A DNA stretch of 64,000 nucleotides from JAFGRU01 sp016934985 (lineage in GTDB: Bacteria; Desulfobacterota; Desulfuromonadia; Desulfuromonadales; JAAYDE01): positions 620,001 to 684,000 of the forward strand of contig CAXXJQ010000003.1 of assembly GCA_963665045.2 (NCBI GenBank), given 5' to 3'. Below the pieces are notes generated by a model. It worked only from the letters and a program-made list of their open reading frames with translations, was not told the DNA's origin and searched no databases. Below are positions 1 to 8,413 of this stretch, one piece after another. Made by a program: the position numbers and the translations under genes. Each line of letters starts with the position of its first letter. Positions within the stretch are counted from its first letter, which is position 1.

Positions 1-747
1 ATCAACCTCGAGTATACCGATACCCTGTCCGCCGCCGACAGGAGCCTGCTTTTTACATACATTACCCAGAAGGTGGCCGAAGAAAACGGTTTTTACGCCA
101 GCTTCATGCCAAAACCTTTTGAAGATTACAACCGTAATGCCTTCCACATGCACCTCTCCTTGTTTGACAAGGACGGGAATAATCTGTTTTATGATCAAAA
201 AATGGAAAAGAACCTAAGTTCCACGGCCAAAAATTTCATTGGCGGAATTTTGAAATACGCCAGGGAAACATCCATTATTATGGCTTCTACCGTAAATTCC
301 TACAAAGCCTATGTAATTGAAAAAGAGGCGCCTATTGTCCGTGGTTGGGGCTTTAGAAACCGAAGCTCCATGGTAAGGGTGCCCTATGCGCTGTCTTCTG
401 AGGCGACCCGAATTGAACTGCGAAGTCCGGACCCCAGTGGCAATGTCTATCTCCAGATGGCGGTTTTGATCAGCATGGGGCTGCAGGGTATACGCGAGAA
501 GTTGGAGTGCAATTCCCCGGATAAGGGGAGCACTTATGAACGCAATTACGATGTCAGGGTATGGGACGAGAGGTTTCTGCCACGATGTTTTTACGAAGCC
601 CTTGTCGAGGCGGAGAAAAGCACCTTCATGAAAGAGGTCCTGGGAGACTCTTTGTATAACAACTTCATGCAACTGAAAATTCAGGAGTGGGAAGATGACA
701 GGGTCCACATTCCCAAGCGGGAACATCAAAGGTATCTGAATGTCTGA
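1..747 (+). CDS. Glutamine synthetase family protein, C-terminal part (5' end outside window)
   Basis: The frame is open from base 1 to a TGA at 745-747, giving 248 C-terminal residues; the N-terminal beta-grasp domain lies upstream. Visible glutamine synthetase landmarks are the nucleotide-binding HMHLS, the VNSYK segment, an arginine-rich loop NRSSMVRVP, and ELRSPDPSGN followed by YLQMAVLISMGLQGI, which matches the C-terminal catalytic barrel. The enzyme family ligates ammonia or an amine to a glutamyl carboxylate using ATP. The ELRSPDPSGN form and short tail suggest a GlnA-like or gamma-glutamyl ligase branch rather than certain assimilatory GlnA, so no symbol is given. A MarR-type regulator follows after 84 bases. 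Confidence 0.88.
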   Translation: MNLEYTDTLSAADRSLLFTYITQKVAEENGFYASFMPKPFEDYNRNAFHMHLSLFDKDGNNLFYDQKMEKNLSSTAKNFIGGILKYARETSIIMASTVNSYKAYVIEKEAPIVRGWGFRNRSSMVRVPYALSSEATRIELRSPDPSGNVYLQMAVLISMGLQGIREKLECNSPDKGSTYERNYDVRVWDERFLPRCFYEALVEAEKSTFMKEVLGDSLYNNFMQLKIQEWEDDRVHIPKREHQRYLNV

Positions 748-831
748 TTGAAATGAATAACCCTCCGAGCGATTTAGCTCATCTTAAACAATGTCAGTGC
801 CTTGGACGTTTACTGGCTTAAGGTGTAATGC

Positions 832-1356
832 ATGGATATATTGGAAAAAATCAGATCAGACGATATAAACGCGGACCTGCTTTGCAGGGACGTGCTTGTT
901 TCTCTTAGAAAAATTACCCAGGCTATTGATCTGCATTCCTGTAAACTGAGCCGGGAGTATGGACTGACAGGGCCCCAATTGGTAATTCTTCAGGAGCTGT
1001 CAAACCGGAACCGGACTTCGGTGACAGAGTTGAGCCAATCCATCAGTCTCAGTCAGGGGACTGTGACCGATATCCTTTCCCGCCTTGAAAGAAAAGGGCT
1101 GGTTGTCAAAAGGAAAAGTGAAACCGACAAACGTCGGACCGAAGTGGATGTGACCGACAAAGGCCGACAACTCCTGGTCAATGCGCCACCGCCTCTTCAG
1201 GAGACCTTTGTCAGGGAGTTTTTGGAGCTGAAAGAGTGGGAGCAGTTGATGATTCTCAGCTCTCTGCACCGCATTGTGGACTTGATGCAAGCAAGGAAAA
1301 TCGATGCATCGCCATTTCTTGTCTCGGGGTCATTTACGGAGGCACAGGCCAGATAA
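832..1356 (+). CDS. MarR family winged-helix transcriptional regulator
   Basis: This 174-residue protein has the MarR layout: an N-terminal dimerisation helix, then a winged HTH at about residues 50-115 (LTGPQLVILQEL, SVTELSQSISLSQGTVTDILSRLE as recognition helix, wing KRKSETDKRRTEVDVTDKG), and C-terminal helices. MarR dimers usually bind a palindrome near their own promoter and release it on ligand binding. The gene sits 84 bases downstream of the glutamine synthetase-family gene and may be co-transcribed with it, suggesting control of nitrogen or osmolyte metabolism, but the ligand and targets are unknown. No strong Shine-Dalgarno is visible before ATG 832 apart from a weak AAGG. Confidence 0.9.
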   Translation: MDILEKIRSDDINADLLCRDVLVSLRKITQAIDLHSCKLSREYGLTGPQLVILQELSNRNRTSVTELSQSISLSQGTVTDILSRLERKGLVVKRKSETDKRRTEVDVTDKGRQLLVNAPPPLQETFVREFLELKEWEQLMILSSLHRIVDLMQARKIDASPFLVSGSFTEAQAR

Positions 1357-1945
1357 ACCCGCTGGGCCGGGGCTCACCCCTGTTTGATGAGAGATTTTTG
1401 GCTTGGTGGATTGGTGCTGCCAAATTTGAAAATTTTGTTTTATTTCTTCCTTCCAAATTGATTTAAAACCATTTTTTGAACATACGGTTAAGCATCTTTC
1501 TTCGCTTGACCTTCATGGCAATTCTTATAATAGAACCCATCAAGATTTAGATCATAGCAGTTTCTCTGAATTTATCCCGTCCGGCTACGCCAACTCTAAA
1601 TGTCTCTGAAATAATGCCATCCCCTGGTACGGGCGACCCGGTTGCCAGGCATCGCATTAAATGCCTGGCAGGCCAATTTGCCACTAATTCAATTGGTGCT
1701 AGGCTTGAAAATGAGGTTAGGAAAAATTTGCTGTCCGCATCAGGAAAACGTTCGGGAAACTCTGATGGCAACCGAAAGTCGGGAATAGATCTCGGCACCT
1801 CAGGTTATATGGGTTCAAAAGACATAACTAGCCGGGTTAAAGGAGGCCCTTTCTTTTCTAAAGAAATACCCCAGACACTATAGTCGTGAAACAATCTCAA
1901 CCTTAATACCTAAAAGACTTTTTTAGCTTCAACACGGAGGGAAAC
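1357..1945. other. 589-base intergenic region without a convincing gene
   Basis: It holds the 3' flank of the MarR gene and the leader of the small-protein gene at 1946. Open frames here (for example 1614-1883) have low-complexity translations with no recognisable domain and no ribosome site, so they are not called. The clearest structure is the hairpin at 1643-1670, listed separately. An A/T-rich stretch around 1430-1560 could carry promoters, but no good -35/-10 pair was found. Confidence 0.6.
1643..1670. repeat. Perfect 10-bp inverted repeat (hairpin or operator)
   Basis: TGCCAGGCAT at 1643-1652 is exactly repeated in reverse complement as ATGCCTGGCA at 1661-1670, with an 8-base spacer CGCATTAA. 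There is no following T-run, so it is not an intrinsic terminator. It could be a DNA-binding site, an RNA stem or a REP-like element; nothing in the sequence decides which. Confidence 0.6.
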
Positions 1946-2161
1946 ATGCCAAGGAGATTGAGGGTAAGACAGCGCCTGCTCTGGCCCCAATACGGATACT
2001 GTCCCTGGCCCCATCCTTATTGGGGGCCGCCGCCATGGTGGGGAACGGAAAGGCCGACGAAAGAAGAAGAAAAGGAAGACCTGAAAGAACATATTGAAAT
2101 GCTTAAAGATGAACTGAAGTTTGCCGAGGAGCAGCTCAAGGAGATGGAGGAGAGCAAATAG
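1946..2161 (+). CDS. Small DUF5320-like protein with C-terminal coiled coil
   Basis: A 71-residue protein with a good ribosome site (GGAGGGAAAC before ATG). The N-terminal half is rich in Trp, Tyr, Pro and Gly (PYWGPPPWW) and the C-terminal half is a charged heptad-like helix (KEDLKEHIEMLKDELKFAEEQL). This two-part design matches the DUF5320 type of small proteins often encoded beside NifX-like and Mrp ATPase genes, which is the context here. Its function is unknown; a role as a small partner in metal or Fe-S cofactor handling is inference from neighbours only. Confidence 0.7.
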   Translation: MPRRLRVRQRLLWPQYGYCPWPHPYWGPPPWWGTERPTKEEEKEDLKEHIEMLKDELKFAEEQLKEMEESK

Positions 2162-2290
2162 CAGATAGATGAGAAAGAGATAAGGGCCTCCCAAAAAAAC
2201 TGAAATTTACCCGGAACAAGGCTGGAAAGCTGGGGGATTATGATTTCTTGATATGAGGTAAAGATTAAAGCAACTGTTTATTTTATTGGA

Positions 2291-2350
2291 GGATGGGCCT
2301 ACGCCATTCATCGAGGCGCCAGATGCCCTTCCCATGGGTGCTGTAAGTTC
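2291..2350 (-). repeat. Dispersed palindromic repeat, partial copy A
   Basis: The reverse complement of this stretch reads CACCCATGGGAAGGGCATCT then GGCGCC, matching the left half of the full copy at 13148-13254 (CCCATGGCAAGGGCATCTGG then CGCC). Only about half of the unit is present. It lies in the 215-base gap before the metallo-beta-lactamase-fold gene. Confidence 0.65.
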
Positions 2351-2376
2351 ATTATTCTGAAAAATGTAGATTAAGC

Positions 2377-3243
2377 ATGAAGCGCAAGACCATCATTATA
2401 AATTTCGTTGCATTCGTTGTAGCCCTCGTGCTTCACACAACTGCTCCTCCGAGTTTTGCCGCCAAGAGAGGCTTATCTTCCATGCGTCAGGCACCGCGCC
2501 AACCCACCGGAATCGATCTGAAAAATATTACTGTTACGGTGCTTTACGACAACAATCCGTATCGAATGGATGTGGCTGCCGGTTGGGGATTTTCCTGCGT
2601 CCTGAAAGGGCCGGAGAAAGCCATTCTTTTCGATACCGGCGGGAATGGCACCCTGCTGCTCGGAAACATGAGGGCGTTAGGTATCCAGCCGACTGAAATT
2701 GGCATTATCGTTCTTTCCCATATCCACGGGGACCATGTTGGGGGGTTGTTCAGTTTCCTCCGGGAAAATTCAAAGGTTACCGCATATTTGCCGCAATCTT
2801 TCCCGATGGACTTCAAGGAAAAAATAAGGAGTTATGGGACCGAAGTGGTTGAAATAAACAAGGCTGCCGGGATTTGCCGGAATGTGTATTCAACCGGAGA
2901 ACTTGGCGTTTACCTGGAAGAGCAGGCACTGATCGTCAATACGGATGGCGGGCTGATTATTATAACCGGCTGCGCGCATCCGGGCATCGTCAATGTTGTG
3001 GAAAAGGCAAAGGAGGTGATCTCCAAAGAGGTTCTCCTGGTGAGCGGTGGTTTTCATTTGCTGGGGAACTCCGAATATGAAATCCAGGAAGTCGCCTCCA
3101 GGCTGAAGGCCCTGGGCGTGGAATATGTCGGACCTTGCCATTGCTCCGGAGACCCGGCGCGGGCTTTGTTTAAAAAGGAGTGGGGGAGGAGTTTCCTCGA
3201 TGTCGGTGTGGGGAGAGTGATAACTGTCCGAGATCTGGAATAA
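2377..3243 (+). CDS. Exported metallo-beta-lactamase-fold hydrolase
   Basis: This 288-residue protein starts with a hydrophobic signal segment (about residues 5-28, ending near SFAA), so it is predicted to be periplasmic. The metal-binding motif HIHGDHVGG (about residue 114) is the HxHxDH signature of the fold, and GCAHPG and GFHLLG supply later ligands. The overall pattern (LFDTGG, LSHIHGDH, GGFHL, GPCHC) resembles the branch annotated as dihydropterin-aminobenzene phosphate synthase-like MBL proteins found beside NifX and Mrp genes. The substrate is unknown. The signal peptide is unusual, since relatives of this branch are commonly cytoplasmic. Confidence 0.85.
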   Translation: MKRKTIIINFVAFVVALVLHTTAPPSFAAKRGLSSMRQAPRQPTGIDLKNITVTVLYDNNPYRMDVAAGWGFSCVLKGPEKAILFDTGGNGTLLLGNMRALGIQPTEIGIIVLSHIHGDHVGGLFSFLRENSKVTAYLPQSFPMDFKEKIRSYGTEVVEINKAAGICRNVYSTGELGVYLEEQALIVNTDGGLIIITGCAHPGIVNVVEKAKEVISKEVLLVSGGFHLLGNSEYEIQEVASRLKALGVEYVGPCHCSGDPARALFKKEWGRSFLDVGVGRVITVRDLE

Positions 3244-3300
3244 GCCACAGGTTGTGTACGTTAATCTTTGATTTTGTTATAAAACGCAAAGGAGCAGGCG

Positions 3301-3657
3301 ATGAAAATTTGCATTCCATCCTCTGGAACAAACCTTGACTCGCAAATAGAACCTCATTTCGGTAGGTGTGCGTATTTTATCTTTGTGGAACCTGAGAGCA
3401 TGGAGTTTGAAGCGGTACCAAACCCCAACGTTTCAGCGCGGGGTGGCGCCGGCGTTCGTAGTTCCGAAATTATGGCTCAACATGGAGTTCACACGGTTGT
3501 GTCAGTGCAGGTAGGGCCCAAAGCTGCGCAGGTTCTGCATGCCGCCGGTATCAAGATCATAACCGTAGAAGGAGGTACCGTGCGGGAAGCGCTAGAGGCT
3601 TTCAAGAATCGTTTGTCTTCCGGGGGGGACAGCTCATCTCTTTCGTTGGAGAAATAA
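3301..3657 (+). CDS. NifX/NafY-type dinitrogenase iron-molybdenum cofactor-binding-like protein
   Basis: A 118-residue single-domain protein opening with MKICIPSSGTNLDSQIEPHFGRC, typical of the NifX/NifB-C-terminal superfamily, followed by the GVHTVVSVQVGPKAAQVLHAAGI segment. The ribosome site AAGGAGCAGGCG precedes ATG 3301. Members bind iron-sulfur or iron-molybdenum precursor clusters, but many genomic copies sit with Mrp ATPases and metal transporters outside nitrogenase loci, as here. No nif structural genes are in the window, so a general metal-cluster carrier role is more likely than nitrogenase maturation. A second domain of this type is fused to the CDF transporter at 4777-6003. Confidence 0.88.
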   Translation: MKICIPSSGTNLDSQIEPHFGRCAYFIFVEPESMEFEAVPNPNVSARGGAGVRSSEIMAQHGVHTVVSVQVGPKAAQVLHAAGIKIITVEGGTVREALEAFKNRLSSGGDSSSLSLEK

Positions 3658-3740
3658 TATTGCGATTTAAAATGTTGGAAGTGCTTCACTTGTAGATCAA
3701 CGAACTCCTGCGGCCTGAGACCGGATGAGAGGGGAAGGCC

Positions 3741-4772
3741 ATGATTACACTTCTCCGCGATACTGTCACCCATGCCCTGATGATCACTGGTTTCGTCTTT
3801 GTCATGATGCTGGTGATCGAATACCTGAATGTGCTTACTCAGGGTGTTTGGCAGCGGGGACTACGCGGCAGCCGCTGGCGTCAGTACCTGCTGGCGTCCT
3901 TTCTTGGCGCCACTCCCGGCTGCCTGGGGGCTTTTGCGGTTGTCTCCCTCTTCTCCCACGGGGTGGTCTCTCTGGGGGCGGTGGTCGCGGCCATGATCGC
4001 TACCAGCGGCGATGAGTCATTCGTCATGCTGACCATGGTTCCGGGTACTGCCGGGCTCATTTTTCTGATTTTGCTCCTGGTTGGTCTTGTTGCCGGCTTT
4101 TTGACCGATGTTCTGGTCGGCAACAGGGCAGCCAGATGGGCAACGGCCAGTCATGAACTCGATCTCCATGAGGAAGAAACCTGCGAATGCTTTCCCAGGG
4201 GCCACATCTGGGAACAATGGAGGGACTGCTCCCTGGCCAGAGGCACCCTGACCCTGGCATTGACCCTCTTCATCTTCGGCCTGTTCACCGGTCACCTCGG
4301 GCCACCCGTCTGGAACTGGGTCAAAGCAACCCTTCTGTTGACCTCGGCTCTGGGGCTTTTCATCGTCGCCACGGTTCCCGATCATTTTCTCGAAACCCAC
4401 CTCTGGGAACATGTTGCCAAGGCCCACGTGCCACGTGTCTTCCTGTGGACCTTTGGGGCTCTGCTGCTCATGCATGTCCTGGTGGACTACCTTCATCTCA
4501 CAGGCTGGATGCATGAAAATCAGCTGATTCTGCTTTTTACCGCCTGTGTAGTTGGGCTGGTCCCGGAGTCAGGGCCGCACCTGGTATTTCTTACTTTGTA
4601 CGTCCAGGGGGCCGTTCCCTTCAGCGTCCTGCTGGCCAGCTCCATCGTTCAGGACGGACACGGAATGCTGCCCCTCCTGGCCGACTCGCGCTGGGATTTT
4701 CTGCGCATCAAGGCGATCAACTTTTTCGTCGGTTTATTGGTGGGCTTAACGGGGTTTTTAATCGGTTGGTAA
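3741..4772 (+). CDS. Putative ten-TM heavy-metal exporter (ArsP_2 / putative manganese transporter family)
   Basis: This 343-residue membrane protein has about ten hydrophobic segments arranged as two similar halves; MMLVIEYLNVLTQG in the first half and LLMHVLVDYLHLTGW in the second occupy matching positions, as do LGATPGCLGAFA and VGLVPESGPHLVF. That two-fold pattern is characteristic of the ArsP_2 family of predicted metal exporters. A His/Cys/Asp-Glu-rich central loop (HELDLHEEETCECF) could bind metal. GAGGGGAAGG serves as ribosome site for ATG 3741. It is followed after 4 bases by a CDF transporter, so the two probably export divalent metal ions together; which metal is unknown. Confidence 0.8.
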   Translation: MITLLRDTVTHALMITGFVFVMMLVIEYLNVLTQGVWQRGLRGSRWRQYLLASFLGATPGCLGAFAVVSLFSHGVVSLGAVVAAMIATSGDESFVMLTMVPGTAGLIFLILLLVGLVAGFLTDVLVGNRAARWATASHELDLHEEETCECFPRGHIWEQWRDCSLARGTLTLALTLFIFGLFTGHLGPPVWNWVKATLLLTSALGLFIVATVPDHFLETHLWEHVAKAHVPRVFLWTFGALLLMHVLVDYLHLTGWMHENQLILLFTACVVGLVPESGPHLVFLTLYVQGAVPFSVLLASSIVQDGHGMLPLLADSRWDFLRIKAINFFVGLLVGLTGFLIGW

Positions 4773-4776
4773 GGTT

Positions 4777-6003
4777 ATGGAAGTCTCCGAAAAAACCGCA
4801 TTGCTCTCTATTTTGACGAACTTGAGCTTAGTCGGCATAAAAACGCTCTTGGCTGTTTTGTCCGGAAGCCTGGCTATCAAGGCGGATGCCATCCACTCGC
4901 TTTCCGATGTGATTTCGTCAGGTGTAATACTGCTTGGCATCAAAACTTCCAAGCGTCGAATCAGCAGCTTCCCTTACGGACTTTACAAGGTGGAAAATCT
5001 GGTGGCTCTGGGAACTTCCTTCCTGATCTTTCTGGCTGCCTACGAAATCGTCAAAGAGATTTTCCTGGGTACGTCCAGACTACTTCCGGAGAATATCCCC
5101 CTTGCCGCCTGCGGCATCGGTGTGACAATCCTCATTACCTGGTCCTTTTCCCGTTACGAACTCAAGAAGGGCCAGGAAACCGGTTCCCCCAGCCTGGTGG
5201 CCGATGCACGCCACATATGGACCGACATGCTTTCCTCGTTTGTGATCCTCGCTTCACTTTTGGGGTCCGCTTTCGGTCTTGCCGTGGACCGTTATGCCGC
5301 CCTTGTCGTGGTCCTATTCATCGGCAGGGCCGGCTTCGGAATTGCCATGGACGCTGTCCGGGTTCTGCTCGACGCCTCCCTCGACTATGAAAGTCTCAAT
5401 CGTATTCGCAAAATTGTCGAGACTGATCCGAGGGTGGTTAAGATCAACGATCTTCGGGCCAGGAACGCCGGAAGATACAAATTTGTCGAACTGGACCTGA
5501 ACTTGCGCGTCAAAGACCTGGAAAAAGGGCATCGGGTGACAGAAGAGATAAAAGGGCGTATCAGGAAAGGCCTCGACAACGTGGACCATGTTTCGATTCA
5601 TTACGGCCCCCGCTGCAAAATGACCCTGAAGGTTGGCGTTCCTTTATGCGAAGATCGGCAAACGATTTCGGAGCATTTTGGCGAAGCGCCCTATTTCCGT
5701 CTTGTTTCCATGTTTAAAGAGAAACCTGACGGGCAGGATTCCATTCTTGCCAATCCCTGGGTACATGAAGAAAAAGGCAAGGGGATAAAGGTCGCCAACT
5801 GGCTTCTGGAACAGGGACTGGACATCATGATTGTTCGCAAGGATATCAGCGAAATGGGACCGGGTTATGTTCTCGGCAATGCCGGGGTGGAGATCATTTT
5901 GGTTTCGGAAACCGATGCAAATGCAGCGTATTCACAAGTCATGGCTGAAATGGAGAAGACCTTCCCCGATGCCCGATTAGCGAACGATCGACAGGTTCAG
6001 TAA
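4777..6003 (+). CDS. CDF cation efflux protein fused to a C-terminal NifX-like domain
   Basis: A 408-residue fusion. Residues about 1-200 are the six-TM cation diffusion facilitator domain, with the paired metal-site motifs KADAIHSLSD and ADARHIWTD. Residues about 205-285 form the cytoplasmic CDF dimerisation domain (VVKINDLRARNAGRYKFVEL, ending HVSIHYGP). Residues about 290-400 form a NifX/NafY-like domain (VGVPLCEDRQTISEHFGEAP, WLLEQGLDIMIV). CDF proteins exchange Zn, Mn, Fe or Co for protons. The fused cofactor-binding-like domain probably senses or receives metal or cluster species. The gene lies 4 bases after the ten-TM exporter and 45 bases before the Mrp ATPase, arguing for one operon. 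Confidence 0.9.
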   Translation: MEVSEKTALLSILTNLSLVGIKTLLAVLSGSLAIKADAIHSLSDVISSGVILLGIKTSKRRISSFPYGLYKVENLVALGTSFLIFLAAYEIVKEIFLGTSRLLPENIPLAACGIGVTILITWSFSRYELKKGQETGSPSLVADARHIWTDMLSSFVILASLLGSAFGLAVDRYAALVVVLFIGRAGFGIAMDAVRVLLDASLDYESLNRIRKIVETDPRVVKINDLRARNAGRYKFVELDLNLRVKDLEKGHRVTEEIKGRIRKGLDNVDHVSIHYGPRCKMTLKVGVPLCEDRQTISEHFGEAPYFRLVSMFKEKPDGQDSILANPWVHEEKGKGIKVANWLLEQGLDIMIVRKDISEMGPGYVLGNAGVEIILVSETDANAAYSQVMAEMEKTFPDARLANDRQVQ

Positions 6004-6048
6004 AAAGGGTTGCAGTTCTACCTATTTAGAAGGTGAAAGGGGAAAATC

Positions 6049-7098
6049 ATGATTTCCGAGCAACAAATCAGAGAAGCGGTCAAGGTTGTAAAGGATCCTG
6101 AGTTAAGGAAAAGCCTGGTGGACCTCGGAATGATTCGCGATATTTCCGTTGAAGATGACCGGGTTACATTGACATTGGCGCTCAATATCCTGAAAGGCCC
6201 GAAAAAGGATTCACTGGTCGCCGAGATCAGGAAGGTTCTGGGCCACCTGCCCGGGGTTTCGAGCATTGAAGTACATCTGACCGCAATGAGCCAGACGGAT
6301 CTGGAGCAATTGTTCCCGGCCCAGGCCCTGACTGGACTCAAGAGAGTAAAAAACCTTCTGGCCGTTGCAAGCGGCAAGGGCGGGGTGGGCAAGACCACCC
6401 TGGCGATAAATATTGCGCTTGCCCTGGCCCGTGAGGGCAGGAGGATCGGGCTTTTGGATGCGGATGTTTACGGGCCCAGCGTGCCGGTAATGCTTGATCT
6501 CAAGGAACACCCGGCCTGGGAAAACAACATGATGATTCCTGTCGAAAAATTTGACCTCCGGATCATTTCTCTTGGCATGATTGCCAGTAGTGAGAAGCAG
6601 GCTTTTATCTGGCGCGGCCCCATGGTGGGCAAGGCGATTCGGCAGTTGCTGGGACAGGTTTTGTGGGGAGAACTCGATTTCCTGGTGGTGGATTTACCGC
6701 CCGGCACGGGAGATCCGTCGATCACTGTCGCCCAGGCCATTCCCAAAGGCTCGGTGTTGATGGTGACGACACCACAGGAGGTTGCTCTGGCCGATGTGCG
6801 GCGGGCTATTGACCTTTTCAAGGAATTCAACCTCAATATTGTTGGTTTGGTTGAAAATATGTCCTATTTCATGTGTGGCCACACTTCCGAACCGATTGAA
6901 ATCTTTGGTGGAGGAGGTGGGGCCAAGCTGAGTGAAGAATCAGGCTTGCCTTTGTTGGGGGCTGTTCCCATCGAACTCAAAATAGGGCTAGGGGGGGACT
7001 CGGGGACACCTCTGATGGTATCGGCGCCTGATTCCGAAACTGGGCATATCTTTCAAAACATTGCCCGGAAAATTTTGGAAGAGGTTGACCACCCTTAA
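6049..7098 (+). CDS. Mrp/NBP35-type iron-sulfur cluster carrier ATPase
   Basis: A 349-residue protein with an N-terminal MIP18/DUF59 domain (about 1-80; VVKDPELRKSLVDLGMIRDI) followed by the Mrp ATPase. The deviant Walker A is GKGGVGKTT (about 108-116), with the A' motif LDADVYGPSVP and Walker B-like VVDLPPGTGD. This family assembles and hands over 4Fe-4S clusters. The usual C-x-x-C near ENMSYF is altered here to MCGHTSEP, leaving a single cysteine. The GAAAGGGGAAA ribosome site precedes ATG 6049. Placement after NifX-like and CDF-NifX genes suggests the whole cluster serves metal/Fe-S homeostasis. Confidence 0.92.
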   Translation: MISEQQIREAVKVVKDPELRKSLVDLGMIRDISVEDDRVTLTLALNILKGPKKDSLVAEIRKVLGHLPGVSSIEVHLTAMSQTDLEQLFPAQALTGLKRVKNLLAVASGKGGVGKTTLAINIALALAREGRRIGLLDADVYGPSVPVMLDLKEHPAWENNMMIPVEKFDLRIISLGMIASSEKQAFIWRGPMVGKAIRQLLGQVLWGELDFLVVDLPPGTGDPSITVAQAIPKGSVLMVTTPQEVALADVRRAIDLFKEFNLNIVGLVENMSYFMCGHTSEPIEIFGGGGGAKLSEESGLPLLGAVPIELKIGLGGDSGTPLMVSAPDSETGHIFQNIARKILEEVDHP

Positions 7099-7624
7099 TT
7101 CCTTGTGACAAATCCAAGGGTTGGAAAGGAAAAGCTATGCCCTCTTTTTTTGAGAAGGGCTGGGGTGCTTTCCAGGGAATCATCTTGCATGCTTGAGAAA
7201 AGCCGCTCTCTTGCGCAGGCTTCTCGCGAAATGGATCGGCGTGTCGGCCCGCCTCACTAACTGAAAATTATGGGGTGTTCAAAATTTTTTGAAATAAATG
7301 ACAAAATTATTTTTAAAATGTTTTTTTTCCGAATTATGGTAAAATGAAGATCACTTCCCGACTTTCTTTCCTTTTGGGAGAAGCCCTTCTCCAAAAACTT
7401 CGGAAGAAGCTGAAAATTGTATAGATTAAGGACATGAGTTTACGGATTGGTTCTTTTGCAGAAGTCCGTCTAGCGGTTTTTTACTGTGCCTGAAATGAGA
7501 TTTGTGTGAAAAGAGGTGGTCAGAGAGAAAGGAGGAAAAACTGCGATAAGTCAATGCTTTAGCAAAACATTTTCCAAAGAATCCATAGATTTACCCTTAA
7601 TTTATTTTTTTCACAGGAGAAAGT
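7099..7624. other. 526-base AT-rich intergenic region with two hairpins
   Basis: No convincing gene is present; the short frame at 7516-7716 overlaps the next gene and has no domain. A GCCCT/AGGGC stem around 7139-7160 lacks a T-run. TTCAAAA/TTTTGAA around 7278-7293 is a short palindrome. A stem TTTTGGGAGAAG / CTTCTCCAAAA around 7371-7396 precedes another stretch of leader. The length suggests a regulated leader for the exported protein at 7625, but no known riboswitch class was recognised. Confidence 0.5.
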
Positions 7625-8176
7625 ATGAGGAAGGTAGCATTTTTTTCAGCATTAGTATTTGTACTGATGAGTTCCGCCGTTGCCTTTGCCGGACCGGCTC
7701 CTCAAAAAGTGATTGATCTGGCTAATTCACAGCTGACCGCACTGGGAATGGATGCTGAAGTGGTCAAAGCGGTAAATGCCCAAAATGCCGAGGGCAAAAC
7801 CATGAAGGAGATCAAGAAGATAGATAACAGGTGGATAGACGACCAAGGGACCGGGGGAACACCCGCTTTAATGCCCGGTTTAATGTCGAATGACTGTGCC
7901 AAGCAGCTTTATAACTTAATGGAGCAAAATGCTTTTATCACCGAAATCTTTGTAACCGACAATCAAGGGGCAAACGTCTGTCAAACCGGCCCCACAAGTG
8001 ATTATTGGCAGGGCGACGAAGACAAGTTCACCAAAGTTTTTAACAAGGGTGTTCTCGTCGCTGACCCTAAAGATGATGAAGGAAAAACGATTTCCCAGGT
8101 TTCAGTTCCTGTTGTAGACGGTCAGACCCATGTAGGCACCATGACCATTGGCGTTGATGTTGATCTTGTCCCTTAA
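7625..8176 (+). CDS. Exported stand-alone PDC/Cache-like sensory domain protein
   Basis: A 183-residue protein with a signal peptide (residues about 1-22, ending VAFAG) and a single periplasmic domain. The central segment AFITEIFVTDNQGANVCQTGPTSDYWQGDE, then PVVDGQTHVGTMTIGVDVD, is the strand pattern of PDC/Cache ligand-sensing domains usually found at the N-terminus of chemoreceptors and histidine kinases. Here there is no transmembrane anchor or output domain. It may act as a ligand-binding protein for a separate receptor. A strong ribosome site (ACAGGAGAAAGT) and a downstream terminator show that it is transcribed alone. Confidence 0.75.
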   Translation: MRKVAFFSALVFVLMSSAVAFAGPAPQKVIDLANSQLTALGMDAEVVKAVNAQNAEGKTMKEIKKIDNRWIDDQGTGGTPALMPGLMSNDCAKQLYNLMEQNAFITEIFVTDNQGANVCQTGPTSDYWQGDEDKFTKVFNKGVLVADPKDDEGKTISQVSVPVVDGQTHVGTMTIGVDVDLVP

Positions 8177-8224
8177 AAGATAAAAAAATTGTAGGTTTGG
8201 CCTTTCTCAATTAAACCATCTCAG

Positions 8225-8262
8225 AAAAATACCGGAAAGCGAATGCTTCCGGTATTTTTTTT
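8225..8262 (+). terminator. Intrinsic terminator after the PDC-like gene
   Basis: The stem AATACCGGAAAGC / GCTTCCGGTATT with one bulged A and a GAAT loop is followed by eight T residues. It ends the single-gene unit at 7625-8176. Confidence 0.85.
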
Positions 8263-8413
8263 GAACCAAATTTTTTGGGTGGGTTTCTGCAAACTAAAGA
8301 GTAAACATCCTTGTCCCAAAACAATTTTTGTTATAGCGGAAAAAAGGGAACGGAGTTATTTCATATTTACAATCAATAGGTTCAGAACACTTTCCCCCTG
8401 ATTTGGTCAATAA

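Noticed and set aside
796..815. GG-N10-GC spacing before the MarR gene
   Set aside because: TTGGACG-TTTACTGGC lacks the CAC and TTGC parts of the consensus.
1614..1883. 89-codon open frame in the 1357-1945 gap
   Set aside because: No ribosome site, no domain and composition like non-coding DNA; overlaps the inverted repeat at 1643-1670.
7516..7716. 66-codon frame overlapping the PDC-like gene
   Set aside because: Overlaps a gene with a signal peptide and strong ribosome site in another frame.
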